Of a stretch of 64,000 nt of DNA, positions 50,894 to 61,390 are shown piece by piece. Under the pieces are notes generated by a model. The model had not been told where the DNA came from. It ran no database searches and was given only the letters and a program-made list of their open reading frames with translations. The translations under genes and the position numbers were made by a program. Source of the DNA: Apiospora phragmitis (lineage: Eukaryota > Ascomycota > Sordariomycetes > Amphisphaeriales > Apiosporaceae); the NCBI GenBank assembly GCA_038363925.1, contig JAQQWL010000001.1, forward strand, positions 2,542,001 to 2,606,000. Reading direction: 5' to 3'. Numbering within the stretch: position 1 is the first letter of the stretch; every line of letters starts with the position of its first letter.

Positions 50894-51406
50894 CTAGTGC
50901 ACCCATAGTGACTTGACACCATCTTCTTTCCAGTGCGGACCTGTTTTGCAACACCGAAGAATGTCCGGGGTCTCCGAATAACACACATGCACCGGACCTT
51001 GTGTGCTAATTGCAGTCCATAATGCCAGAGTCTGAAGAGGCATCGTTGAAATTACTTCCGGGGCGCAACCCCGCGTGCAAACAGGATCCTTGATGCACTT
51101 GCAGGCGCCGCAAGAGCCAGCCAGCGAGCCCGTCAACGCGCCCGTCGTCGGGTTGCAGTAGGCGCCCGAGTTCTGGGCCGAGCACATGTTGGTGACCGAG
51201 CTAGAGCCGCAGTCGAGGTAGTACGTGCTGGCCTGCGCGGCGTTCTGCTTTGGCTGGGCGGCGGGTGCGGCAGAGGCGCTCAAAATAACTGTGGCGAGAA
51301 GGGCGAAGAGACCGCGTGGGACCTATTTACAGATGTTTATAGATTGATCAGCCGCCTATTGCCAGTAGAAAGATTTATTAGTGCATTATTTGCACCTTAC
51401 CTGCAT
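50894..51406 (-). CDS. Small cysteine-rich secreted protein
   Basis: Exon 1 codes only for Met-Gln (51406-51401); a GTAAGG...TAG intron then joins it to VPRGLFALLATVILSASAA, completing a good signal peptide. The mature part has eight cysteines within about 55 residues (DCGSS, NMCSA, AYCNP, GSCGACKCI, PVCTRGC), a pattern typical of secreted effectors or antimicrobial-like proteins. The frame continues for another 50 residues to 50894, and that tail may be untranslated if an intron was missed. Intact, 144 residues. No family recognised; role in host or microbe contact is only a guess from the size and cysteines. Confidence 0.65.
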
Positions 51407-51809
51407 CTCGTACGAGCCGAAGATATATTTCCCTTATGCCCAAAGATTTGGCAAAGTTATGGTAAAGTAGTAATTATATTGTGGTTAACCTGGTAGCTTA
51501 AGAGTGTAAATGAAGTAGTTGAAAGAAACCAGAAGATCCAGTGGGGAAACTTGCCCGTTATAAGATAACTCAGTCGCGGAGGAGTGCATGCTGGGCGATG
51601 GTGTTGGCTGCACCGAAGGATTCCAGGTATCGTAACACATGCAAGGGGTAAGCGGATGCAGGTCTAGCATGCATCCCGAATCGTCACCTGCAGGTTTGCG
51701 GATCGGATGCAGGTGTGAAACCAACTCCCTTCTCTTTCGCACAAACCCGTCTCTCTTAAGAGTAACTAATTCCAATAATACGGAGAAAATGAAAGGGAGG
51801 CTCGTAAAT

Positions 51810-52026
51810 GGCCGTGTTGGAACAGCTGGAACTAAAGCTGTTTATATTACTCCAAAAGGGGTGCCACGTGCCTGCGCGCACGAACCCCTTTTCTGTTTCA
51901 TTAAGAGGGGCATACGATGCCCCTCGCAGCTAGCACTATAGATAGGCATGAACAACAGAATATAGCAATACAGCACCACTTGAACCCCCACTTGTACGTA
52001 CGTACGAAAGCCCATTCAACAGGCCG
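51810..52026 (+). mobile_element. Solo LTR of the copia-type element, not mutated by RIP
   Basis: A 207-base LTR (51815-52021) begins TGTTGG and ends CAACA and is flanked on both sides by GGCCG (51810-51814 and 52022-52026), a perfect 5-base target duplication. It is the clean version of the three RIP-mutated LTRs at 22.0-25.5 kb. The internal element has been lost, as expected after recombination between two LTRs. Confidence 0.95.
51905..51925. repeat. Perfect 9-bp hairpin inside the LTR
   Basis: GAGGGGCAT, a three-base loop ACG and ATGCCCCTC form a perfect inverted repeat. A second, wider arm pair, AAAAGGGGT and ACCCCTTTT, lies upstream between about 51855 and 51892. Both are kept in the mutated LTR copies, apart from transitions. 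Confidence 0.85.
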
Positions 52027-52391
52027 AGACGCTGCTGCTATTTTGGAAGCCATTAGAGCAGCCCTAAGACAGCACCGAACCTTGATTTGCCTCTGTTCTC
52101 AATAGGAGGTATTATTGGTGATCCTGGGTGCATTTCATGTTCGTCTCAGATAGATTTCGACAAGCAATGATTTTTAGATGCCCTAGATTGTTTCCAAAGT
52201 ACTCCTTACTAAAATAGAAACACCCCTTACATGACTAATATCTTGGAATTGGCAGCATCCACGTGGCGTAGCTTCTTGGACATGCCTTAGACCGAAACTA
52301 CATAGATGTTACCCAAGGGCAAGAGACTGCACATTGCGTATATAAGGGGAAGTCCTAGCAAAGGGATGTGTTACCTCCGTGGCCTATCGAC

Positions 52392-53191
52392 TCAAAACAA
52401 ACACGCGGTGATGGCACGAATGGCAGCAATCGCCTCGCTGAGGTTCTCAACGAACGTATGGTGCTCACTACTCAAAGCCGTGGACCGGTTCCTGCCCGGC
52501 CTGTCATCCCGGCGCGACCGACCCACAGCATCTGGCCCCGCGGGATACCGGTGATCCTCTCCGGCCCATGGTAGCACGCGGAGCGCTGAGGCTCGTCATC
52601 TCGCACGACGTCGATGGTGTCGCCTGGGTCGGCGCGGACCTCGAAGTCGCGCAGCAGGCCCTCTGGGAACAGACCCTGCCGGAGCAGGCGCGACCCCATA
52701 TTCGTCACAATGAGGCGGCGCTTGATATCCCCAAGGTCCCACCCGTCCTTGGTTTGTCCGTCAGCTTGGCGGCCCAGCACGTGGAGCTTGGTGGAGGACC
52801 CGCGGTACTCAACCCGCTCGCCCTTGACCTCCTCCGGCTCGAGTCCCTTGGCGGCCAGCGCGGCGTCCAACGCCGACAATATTGTGGTGAACTCGTCGTC
52901 GCTCCAGAGGTTCCAGCGGTTCTGGCACTCGAAGAGCCCGTCTGCGGTGGCAGGGTACCCGAAAATCCGCGTGCCTCCGGCCGGGAGAAACCACAGCTTG
53001 GTGAGGTCTGGGCTGTCGGAGGACAGCTGGGCGATGACACGGTCTTGGATCTCGCTCCAGTCATCGTGACAGATGAGGGCTACGTAGGCTACCGTCAGTA
53101 AGAAGTTAATGGCGGCCAGCGCCTCCAGCGGTATAGGCTGCTTGGGCTAGACCAGAATCTTGTCGAGGTCGAAGGCGACGAGGGAAATCAT
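52392..53191 (-). pseudogene. HAD-superfamily phosphomannomutase-like hydrolase pseudogene
   Basis: Relic of a HAD subfamily IIB hydrolase related to phosphomannomutase. From ATG 53191 it reads MISLVAFDLDKILV, then a TAG where a Gln stands in the family, and PKQPIPLEALAAIN; the catalytic DxDxT motif is damaged (DLDKIL). It goes on through LTKLWFLPAGGTRIFGY, WSDDEFTTILSALDAALAAK, YRGSSTKLHVLGRQADG and DPGDTIDVVRDDEP. The C-terminal metal-binding part is scrambled: GRAGMTGRAG stands where VGD..PGGND is expected, and a frame change is needed to reach the last helix (LSEAIAAIRAITA). Not functional. Confidence 0.75.
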
Positions 53192-54299
53192 TTTGGGGCT
53201 ACGAGGACCCCCCTAATGGTCGCCGTAATGAAAGTGTAAAGTGTAAAGTGCACCAATGTATCTTCATGCCTCGTTGCTTATCGAGCATACCTATTTCTTG
53301 GATGCTCTAGACAGTAACATGTGTAAAATGCACGGGCCATCGCGATATACTATCATAGTAGGTTAGTCAAAACAGGAAGTGAACAGCGAAATCGCATAAT
53401 AATCTGCAGGCAAGCTTGCTCGTGATAGCAGTGCCACGAAGTTAATCCCGACGCAGACTTCACTCGACAGCCGTAAACCTCTAACATTCGAATACTACGT
53501 GAGCTTCGCTAGCGATGCTACCATGCCCTTCGGCCATAAGGTTTTGCGGGGTGGCTTCTGCGGGGTATGTTTCTCCCGAGCGGTAGCAATGATTCGGGTC
53601 CCTTGCCCGTGCCAAGCAAGCTCGCTTCTATTCTCTCCCCGAATGGAACATGGTGGATGAGTGAGTCCGTGGTTGTTGTTTTGACGGCAATAACAGATCC
53701 TCGAAACTCTGCATCTCCCGTTCTCACTTCTCAAAAAGTCAGCGCACTGGCTTTCCCACGCTTTGCGCTCCGGATCGGTGCGTTAAACCCGGACAGCTAG
53801 CATTGTGGCTCAGTGAAACCATCCCACCATGACTCTGTCATCCCAACTTACTTCCATGTCGTGTAACTTCCCGCCAGCGGCCGGCCCGCCACTGTCCGGG
53901 CTCCAATCCAGAGGGCATCCCCGCAGATGACCTACGACTATTGCGAAACTCAATCCCAAGATTGACGTCGAGGCCTCCAAAAGCGGTTCACATAGCAACA
54001 TAGCTGCATATACATCTGCACGACATTCCCGGACGTGGGGGAGGTATCATCACCAGCACGGCATTCGTCATTATTATTTCCCCGATCTCCTCTCTCTCGC
54101 GCGGCCATATCTACCGTCGTCGTCCTCTTCTCCCCATCTCGAGGGGGCTCTTGGTTTGATCACTTTGCTGCTCTCACTACTATAATTACTACTGGAAAAG
54201 AATAGAGATGGCAGGTATCCTTCGTACATTCAGAGAGAGGGCAGGGGCTTCCGGGGGAGAAGCTGAGACATGCGGTCTCTTCCAACTCTCGAAATGCGC
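53192..54299. other. Intergenic upstream of MFS gene
   Basis: Contains a short direct repeat of AAAGTGT units at 53230-53250. No gene seen; ORFs at 53495-53800 on both strands are mutually antisense and lack domains. Confidence 0.5.
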
Positions 54300-56156
54300 T
54301 CCTTTCCAAGCCTCATGGCGATAGGGCCCTGGCTCTCATCGCGGAAGGAGCACGGGTGACCGTGACAGAAGAAGACGTGAGTCCACACTTTGATGATGGT
54401 TCACGATATCTTGATACATCTCAATGGCTATCCGCTAATACCGATCACATCTGGCCCAAAAGAACAAGCGCATCCGCCGCCAGACCGACAAGGTCATCCT
54501 CGCCATCCTCTCCTGGGTCTACTTCCTGCAGATCCTCGACAAGTCCGTCCTCGGCTACGCCGCCACCTTCGGCCTGCGCGAGTCCACGCACCTCGTCGGC
54601 GACCAGTACTCCCTCGTCAGCTCCATCCTGCCCATCGCGCAGCTAGTTTCGCAGCCCTTCCTCTCGTTCCTGATCGTGCGCGTGCCCCACCGCGTTCTGA
54701 TGCCCTTCCTGATCTCGGCTGGGGCGTCGCCCAGACCACCATGGCGAGCTGCCGCAACTTCGGCGACCTGCTCGCCGCCCGCTTCTTTTTGGGTTTGTTC
54801 GAAGCCGGCTGCCTGCCCCTCTTTAGCATCATCACGTCGCAGTGGTACCGCCGCGCCGAGCAGCCGATCCGCGTCGCGACGTGGTACGGCACCAACGGCC
54901 TCTCGACCATAGCGGCATCGGCGCTGTCGTATGGCTTGGGCAAAATCCAGTCTGATCGACTCGCGTCGTGGCAAATGTAAGCAAACTATATCGATGTGAC
55001 CCATGTCTCTCTTTTATTTAGGGGCATCATTGCTTACATGGCGTGATATAATCCCAGCATATTCCTCTTCGTCGGCCTCATGACCGTCGTGACCGCCCCG
55101 TTCGTCTTCTGGAAACTGGACGCCGACATCCCGTCCGCCCGCTTCCTGGCCGAGGAGGCAAGCCCAAGGCCATGGAGCGCCTGCGCGCCAACCAGACGGG
55201 CACCGGCTCGGGCGAGTTCAAGTGGTCGCACGTCGGCGAGATGATGCTCGAGCCCAAGACGTATCTGTGGTTCGGCATGTCCTTGTTGCTCAACGCCGCG
55301 GCGAGCGTCACCAACACCTTCGGCCCCCTCATCCTCAACGGCCTGGGCTACGATCGCTACCGCGCTTCTCTGCTTAACATGCCGTTCGGCGCGGTCCAGT
55401 GGATCGTTATCATGGTTTCCTGCCTGGCCGCCCAGCGCTTTCGCATCAAGTTCATCGTGATGTTCCTGCTGACGCTGCCGCCCATCGCGGGCACCGCCAT
55501 GCTCTACGTCCTGCCCCGCGGCGCCGAGCAGGACGAGACGTCCCTCCTCGTGGGCTACTATCTCCTAGCCATCATGTACGGCGTCAACCCCATCATCGTC
55601 GTCTGGATCGTCGGCAACACGGCGGGCACCACCAAGAAATCCGCCGTCATGGCCGTCTACAACGCCGGCTCGTCCGCGGGCCAGATCATCGGCCCCCTGC
55701 TCTTCAACGCGCACGACGCGCCCGCCTACCTGCCGGGCCTGCGCGCCGTGCTCGGCATCTTCGTCGCGCTGGCCGCCTGCGCCGTGCTGCAGGCCGCCAA
55801 CCTGCTCTTCCTCAACCGGCTGCAGGAGCGGCGGCGCGTGCGCCACGGCAAGCCTGCCCACATCAAAGACACGAGCATGGAGGACCGGTACGAGGCCGCG
55901 GATATCGATAACGGCGACGACACTTCGGGCCGCGCGGTGGAGCCCATCGGGGGGACTGATACTACTATAGCCGCTGTCAAGCCGGCGGAAGCGGCGGAGG
56001 GGGTGGAGGCTGTTACGGCTCGCGCGCGCATCGGCGATAATGCGTTCTTGGACTTGACGGACCGACAGAATGACGAGTTTGTGAGTTTCTATATCATCTA
56101 TTGACACCTGGTCTCCGGTGATAAGAAAACTATTTACTTAGGTTTACATCTACTGA
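54300..56156 (+). CDS. MFS transporter, Dal5/allantoate permease type, frameshifted
   Basis: Anion:cation symporter family permease of the major facilitator superfamily, for small organic anions such as allantoate or vitamins. Exons ?-54376, 54463-54976, 55058-56080 and a last coding exon 56142-56156 (Val-Tyr-Ile-Tyr-stop). The body begins TEEDNKRIRRQTDKVILAIL, then LQILDKSVLGYAATFGL, RFFLGLFEAGCLPLFSIITS and YGLGKIQS, matching helices 1-5; the C-terminal half (MLEPKTYLWFGMSLLLNAAA, NAGSSAGQIIGPLLFNA) is complete and ends DLTDRQNDEF plus VYIY, the usual Dal5-type end. Two one-base losses break it, near 54717 (before GWGVAQTTM) and near 55157 (before GKPKAMERLR). The start codon is not resolved. 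Confidence 0.8.
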
Positions 56157-56377
56157 GAGAAGAGTTAGGGTTTTTTTTTCATTAGGCCGGAAAGCAACAC
56201 TGGGTGAACTGATGTCCTATAGAAGTACCTGATCTGAGATAATGTAGGAAAATATCGTTGACAAGAGCCCGCATCATCAAGTACATATTATCTAAGCTTC
56301 TGTCTTTCTTAGGACCCTGGCCGATGTGTATAACTTCGTTACCGAGATGTTATCGTGACTCTTCTCTGTTGCAATAG

Positions 56378-59300
56378 CTAGAAAGCTTCCCTTCGCGCCG
56401 CCGACGCTTGCTTCAATAACATTACAACCCCGTGTTTGCCCTCTCTCTGCGCATACTTTAGCGCCCCATCAAACCCAGTCAGACCGGGATTTGCACTTCG
56501 TCCACCACTGTTGAGGAGAAACTTCGCCATATCTAGCCTGCCCGCCACCGATGCCAAATCGAACGGAGTGAATTCCGATGGGGGCCAGTATCCATGTAGT
56601 TTCCAAAACTTGCCTACCCAGTTATCGTAGTGATAGGGGGTACATATTGCATTGACATCCGCATGGCTCTCCAAGAAGAGAGTGGCTAGGTTCAGTTTCC
56701 CGTCATACGCCGCCGAATGCAATGCGGTAACCCTGCTCCTTCTATCGAACGTCATTTGACCACCATATTCAAGTAAACGCCGAATGAACCACAGAGGACA
56801 GTCCCCACATGTGCATGCGTACTGAAACGCTGTTGTCATGTACATAGATGCTGTCCAGCTGGCCGAATAGATCACCTCCCGATTGATGTTAGCTCCATGC
56901 TCAACCAGAGTGCAAGCCCGAATAAAGCCCCCTGCTCTCAGAGTCTCTAACAGTAACTGGTTTCGATCTTCCTCTTTTATCTTCTTGAAACCCTTTCCGC
57001 GATTCCAGGTTTCCGTGACGATTTCATCCCTTCGCCTTGGCTTCAATTAGCTTGGGGATAAAACCGAATCGTTGCTTTGCCTTGACATAACCGGTCGGAA
57101 GTGGAACCGTTGCACCAAGGCCTTTCATATAATGGAAGAACTCCAAACCTCCACAAGACAGGGAAAATTTGAGTAGCCTAGGCCAAACCGAGTCTAACTC
57201 TTTGTCTGCTGTCATACGGTCAAGTAGCATCGGAACTACCTTAACTCGATCCAGGCCTCTGCTCTCAAGAGCGGCTTGCAGAATCGACTTGCCATCCAAG
57301 TCGCAAGGTCGGGGAGTGCATTTGCATTCCCTCATCCAGTAGGTATCGGATGGTATCGATGTGACATCTCCTCCGAACGGCGGCGTGAAGGAAGTCCATC
57401 CCACCGATCTCACTATCGTCCCGTTCCTCCACCCCCCGCAAATTCCAGTCGTCCCATATCCAAATCTCCCAAGGTTTCCAACTAGCGAGGACCGTTGTGT
57501 CCCAAGTTACACCACGTTCTTGTAAAAGTTTGATGAGAATGTCATCAGGCCTCTGTCCGGGGTTAAAAAACCCGACTGCTTTGAGCATTGTTATTGGCCA
57601 GTGTTGTTGGAAGCTGAGACCGACATCTGAGAGTAATTCGAGGATGGTTTCATGATCGATTGCCTGGTCGACCGCCTTGCCTGCCAATACAACAGCATCC
57701 AAAACCTCCTGGCGGTTGAAATTCGCGCGATAATGGGCAAGTAATCTTATCATACCAAGATCTCTTCTGGCAATCGCTTCAACAATGGGCCGACGATCGA
57801 CTCCGCGTATACAGGACCATGAAGCATATTCCAAGAGCTTCACTTCAATATCGACTCCGTACTCGAGTAACACCTGGGCTATCCTCTAAAGGCGCTTCTT
57901 GGTCGCCTCTACCAATGCCAATTGAAGGACCTCTTGCTTCGTAGGCGAAAGGGGGTGTGGTTTCTCTCGCACGTATTCCCGCAGGCAGTCCAGGCCTCTA
58001 CTAGAAGCTACACATATGCCTATAACAGTGACGCAATCCTTGACGCAGCTGATATATAAGCTTATAAACTCAACTCCACAATCAAGCTGCCAGAGCCACT
58101 CTTTCTCCGGAATCTGACCGCGTGGTTCTGGAGCACGACGAAGCAGCGCGTAGATAGCGTTCATATTCAAGGGTTTCAAGCCTACACCAGCCTCTACCAG
58201 CATCTTGATGCACTCAATGTTGGATTCAGCACTTTCCCCAGACCACCCCCTCGCATCCCATGAACAAGGGCTGAAATTGATGTACGTTGGTCAGGATACC
58301 CCCGAATCTATTACATCCTTTATTAATAGTGTATCGCCAATTGAAACTTGTAGCAGCCACCCCATTACATTTGATTCGACGTTTAACCAACAGCCATCAA
58401 AGGATGTCTTCCAAACTCGCGAAATGCGTTTCCACAAATCCCATAGCGCGACCGGACCCATATGGAATAGAACACACATACACATTGATTCGATGGAGTA
58501 TCTACCTTCATGGGCTGGTGGTCCTATCTCGAACCAGAGTTTGGCTGCTATACCGTATGCACCAGGGTAGCGGGGACTGATTACAAGCGAAATGGACAAT
58601 GCTGCAATAATAGTTGGCGTTTTCTGTGAGAGGAAATCTCGAAGTAACTGAACATCAGCCACCGTCGCAAACCATCGCATAAAGGACCGCTCTTGATCTA
58701 ACTCGTATCCGTTGGAGAGCATGTAGCTAGCGTGCAGGAGTACACCAACCGAGGTGTTCATTCCAAAAACCATGGGAGATCCTGTCATCTGGTGCAGAGA
58801 GGCTAACAATTGCAACATGTCCTTGTTAAGCTGATGACCGCGAGATGCCACTTCATCGGCAAAGTTAGCAATTTGCGGCAAACAATTCACAAATAGTATC
58901 GACTAACTGAGCTTTAGTAGATTGACAGCGAATTCGTTAATAGGCAAGTTAGCCCGTGCTTTGGAGAACCGCCCACTATGCAAGTAGTTCATATCGTTCT
59001 GGAGACTGACGGAGTCTGGTTTGTTCCCAAGAATGAACCTTGTAACCAGCTCTGTGTTGGTATTCATCCATTGGGTCCTTGGCCTGGCCACAATAGCGTT
59101 TTCGGACGACTGGGAAGAAGCAAGGGCCTTGAGCGAGGCTGGTGGCGGAGTTCTGATGTCGATACTGGCCGGCAAGGGAAGAGTTGGAACTGTGCAGTTC
59201 ACCGTTAGGGACGTTCGGATTGGATTTTGTTGATGCATTTCGACTCCTACTTACCACGCATTGGGATACTGGCGTTGTCCATCCTGGGGCGGTATCGATC

Positions 59301-59679
59301 GACTTCTTTGGCAACTCGCTTTTGTGTCAATCGATCGCCGAGGAAAGTGATTTCGCTTTCCTTGCCCTGTCGCTTCTCGTGGTGCGTCCCGATTGCTTCC
59401 CAATCTGAGCGCTTGAGGTTCTTGCGGAATCCGAGATGGTCTCGAAGAGTCGTCTCGTAAGTACTCACGCTGGTCAAATCAGCAACTGATCCATCATCGT
59501 CTGTCATCAGCATCGACTTACGTGAAGTCGCAGTTGAATCCGTGTTCTGACTCCATCACTTGCTTGGCATCCTTCAGGGGCTTCTTCTGCGTCAAGTAGA
59601 GTTCCTTCAGTACGTCCTTGTGGGAATCCCAGAGTGAGAAGTTCTTGGGCTTGTTTGCGTAAATGACTGTTGGAGGCAT
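56378..59679 (-). pseudogene. Clr5-domain ankyrin-repeat protein, disrupted
   Basis: Exon 1 (59679-59522) encodes an N-terminal Clr5 domain (FSLWDSHKDVLKELYLTQKK, LKDAKQVMESEHGF), extended by exon 2 (59469-59255); exon 3 from 59189 holds the rest. The long third exon carries degenerate ankyrin units, clearest near the C-terminus (TALHSAAYDGKLNLATLFLE, TPFDLASVAGRLDMAKFLLN). Three in-frame stops interrupt one otherwise continuous frame: TAG at about 58903, TGA near 58292 and TAG near 57886; all could arise from C to T. Frameshifts follow near 57305 and 57035. Same family as the gene at 35-37.6 kb. Members often sit in variable regions; function unknown. Confidence 0.75.
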
Positions 59680-59691
59680 TGTGAATTGTAA

Positions 59692-59739
59692 GGACGACGA
59701 CGACGACGACGACAATTGATGATGATGATGATGATGAGT
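59692..59739. repeat. Trinucleotide repeats (GAC)n and (GAT)n
   Basis: About seven GAC units followed, after a few bases, by about seven GAT units, just upstream of the Clr5/ankyrin start codon (its 5' flank on the minus strand). Confidence 0.85.
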
Positions 59740-60583
59740 AAGGCTGAGTTGTGCTAGGACTGTGATAGTTCAAGTTGTTCTACGAAATGGGGGAAACCTG
59801 GACACGACGAGGGAAAGAAAATAAGCGTGAGAAGAGTGTTGGTGAAGAAAGAGGAGAAGAGTTGGCTTCGACACGACTTGGGTAGCCATAAATATTACGC
59901 AGTGCACATCGCTTGGTGATCAGGCTGGGACATGTGCCCTGAAAACGGGCTTTGGGTTGACCGAATGTTGAGTTGCAGATCATTGTTGCACTTCACCAGA
60001 ATCTAACCAATGAACCCAGCTGTTATTGATACTGGAGGGGTGGTGCCTTCGGCAGTTGATGGACCAGAGCCATCCCAAACAGTAGAGACTGGCTGCCTTA
60101 CTGCTGTCGCCTGCCAGTTCCCTGTGATGTCGGGCGCCTGTACAGCAGGGGTTCTTGTGGTTCGCACGAGCTCAGGGGGACAGCTCGACTACAGCGGGTC
60201 AACAGCTGTGTTCCTCCACTGAGGAAGCGCGGTTCCATTCTCTAACCAATCGTAAATATTGATTAGACCTACCTCCCGAATCGAGCCAATCAGCGGACCA
60301 GCACCCAGGTTCATGCATCGCGTCTTGAAAGGGGCACCCGAATTCGCTACAAGAGGTATGTCTGATCAATTGGTCTTCACCGAACTATACGAATTTCAAT
60401 CGTGCTACTAGGTCTGCCACAGTCAGGTTTCCCTCTATAAGTAGGCCTTTCGTTCGCCCTCTTGTTCCGGCTTCAAACAGGTCAGAGTATCCCATGTTCA
60501 GTCTCAAGGCCAACCACCTATCCAAGTACCATCCCACTCGAATATATCTCAAACACCATGTATCCCTTCTCCTCCTAAGCCTC
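59740..60583. other. Intergenic, nothing recognised
   Basis: Spacer between the divergent Clr5/ankyrin relic and the small gene at 60.6 kb. A 70-codon frame at 60010-60222 has no known domain. Confidence 0.5.
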
Positions 60584-60893
60584 ATGTCTAGATCATATTA
60601 CTCACAGCGTCCAGGTCTTCGACTCAAGCCCACCACGCAAGCGTCAGCTACGGACACCCACCACCTGCACCTTCGTCCGACAAGAAGAAGTCGAAGAAGA
60701 AGGACCGCAAGTCCTCCAAGGGCACCAAGCAGAACGAAGCACTGTTAGGAGTAGGCTCCCAGTTCGACGAGTGAGTATTTGACCAAGTTCGGGTTCTTGG
60801 GAGAGACTGCCTCTGACAGACGCCAGTGACACGTACCCGGACGGCTCGGCTGGGTCTGGCGGGCATTACCCTCAGGACCTCGTCATTGACTAG
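60584..60893 (+). CDS. Possible small Lys/Ser-rich protein gene
   Basis: From ATG 60584 (MSRSYYSQRP), after a one-base frame change near 60615, a second frame reads SYGHPPPAPSSDKKKSKKKD and then GTKQNEALLGVGSQFD up to a GTGAGT donor at 60771. The acceptor at 60826 continues it as DDTYPDGSAGSGGHYPQDLV and a stop. The good splice sites and matching frames suggest a real short gene, damaged once; the family is not recognised. Confidence 0.4.
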
Positions 60894-61390
60894 ACATCCC
60901 ATCAATGGTCGAGGCTCCAAGTGTCGGCTCATACGATGATTATGTTCAGGGTCATACACTTACCTGCACACCTCAGGCGTGTGTTAGCATAGACATGCCT
61001 CTCGCGCTCTAAGCTAGCTTTACTATAGGAGGTCCCTATCTCGGGGTGACTGAGTGGGAGTGTTTATACTATCTCTTTTGTTTCAATAGCGGGTACGTCG
61101 ATGCCCATCAACATCCAACGCCATCTTCTTGGTGTGGCGTCTTCACGGGGTAGGGTATTCAGGGTTTCTAGGGTATATTATCACACAGGGGTCAAAGTGG
61201 CACTTTAGTTATATCCAAGGCTGTCAATGTACCAACCACACCAACCGACTGGCCTTCGTTGATTGGTTAGTCATGACTAGCCGGTTGGTTGATGTTTTCG
61301 GCTGTTTGGGAGCCTGTGGTTTTGTTGGTTGATGGTTGGTTAACTGGTTGACTGGTATATATTATTTAGTGATGATCTTTTGGTGTTGAG
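60894..61390. other. Intergenic; GGTTGG-rich stretch
   Basis: Between about 61231 and 61356 the motif CCAACC is followed by many GGTTGG units, giving local inverted repeats (ACCAACCACACCAACCGACT against GGTTGGTTGATGGTTGGTTA). This lies at the 3' side of the hAT relic and could be its subterminal repeat region; I cannot identify the element's ends. Confidence 0.4.
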
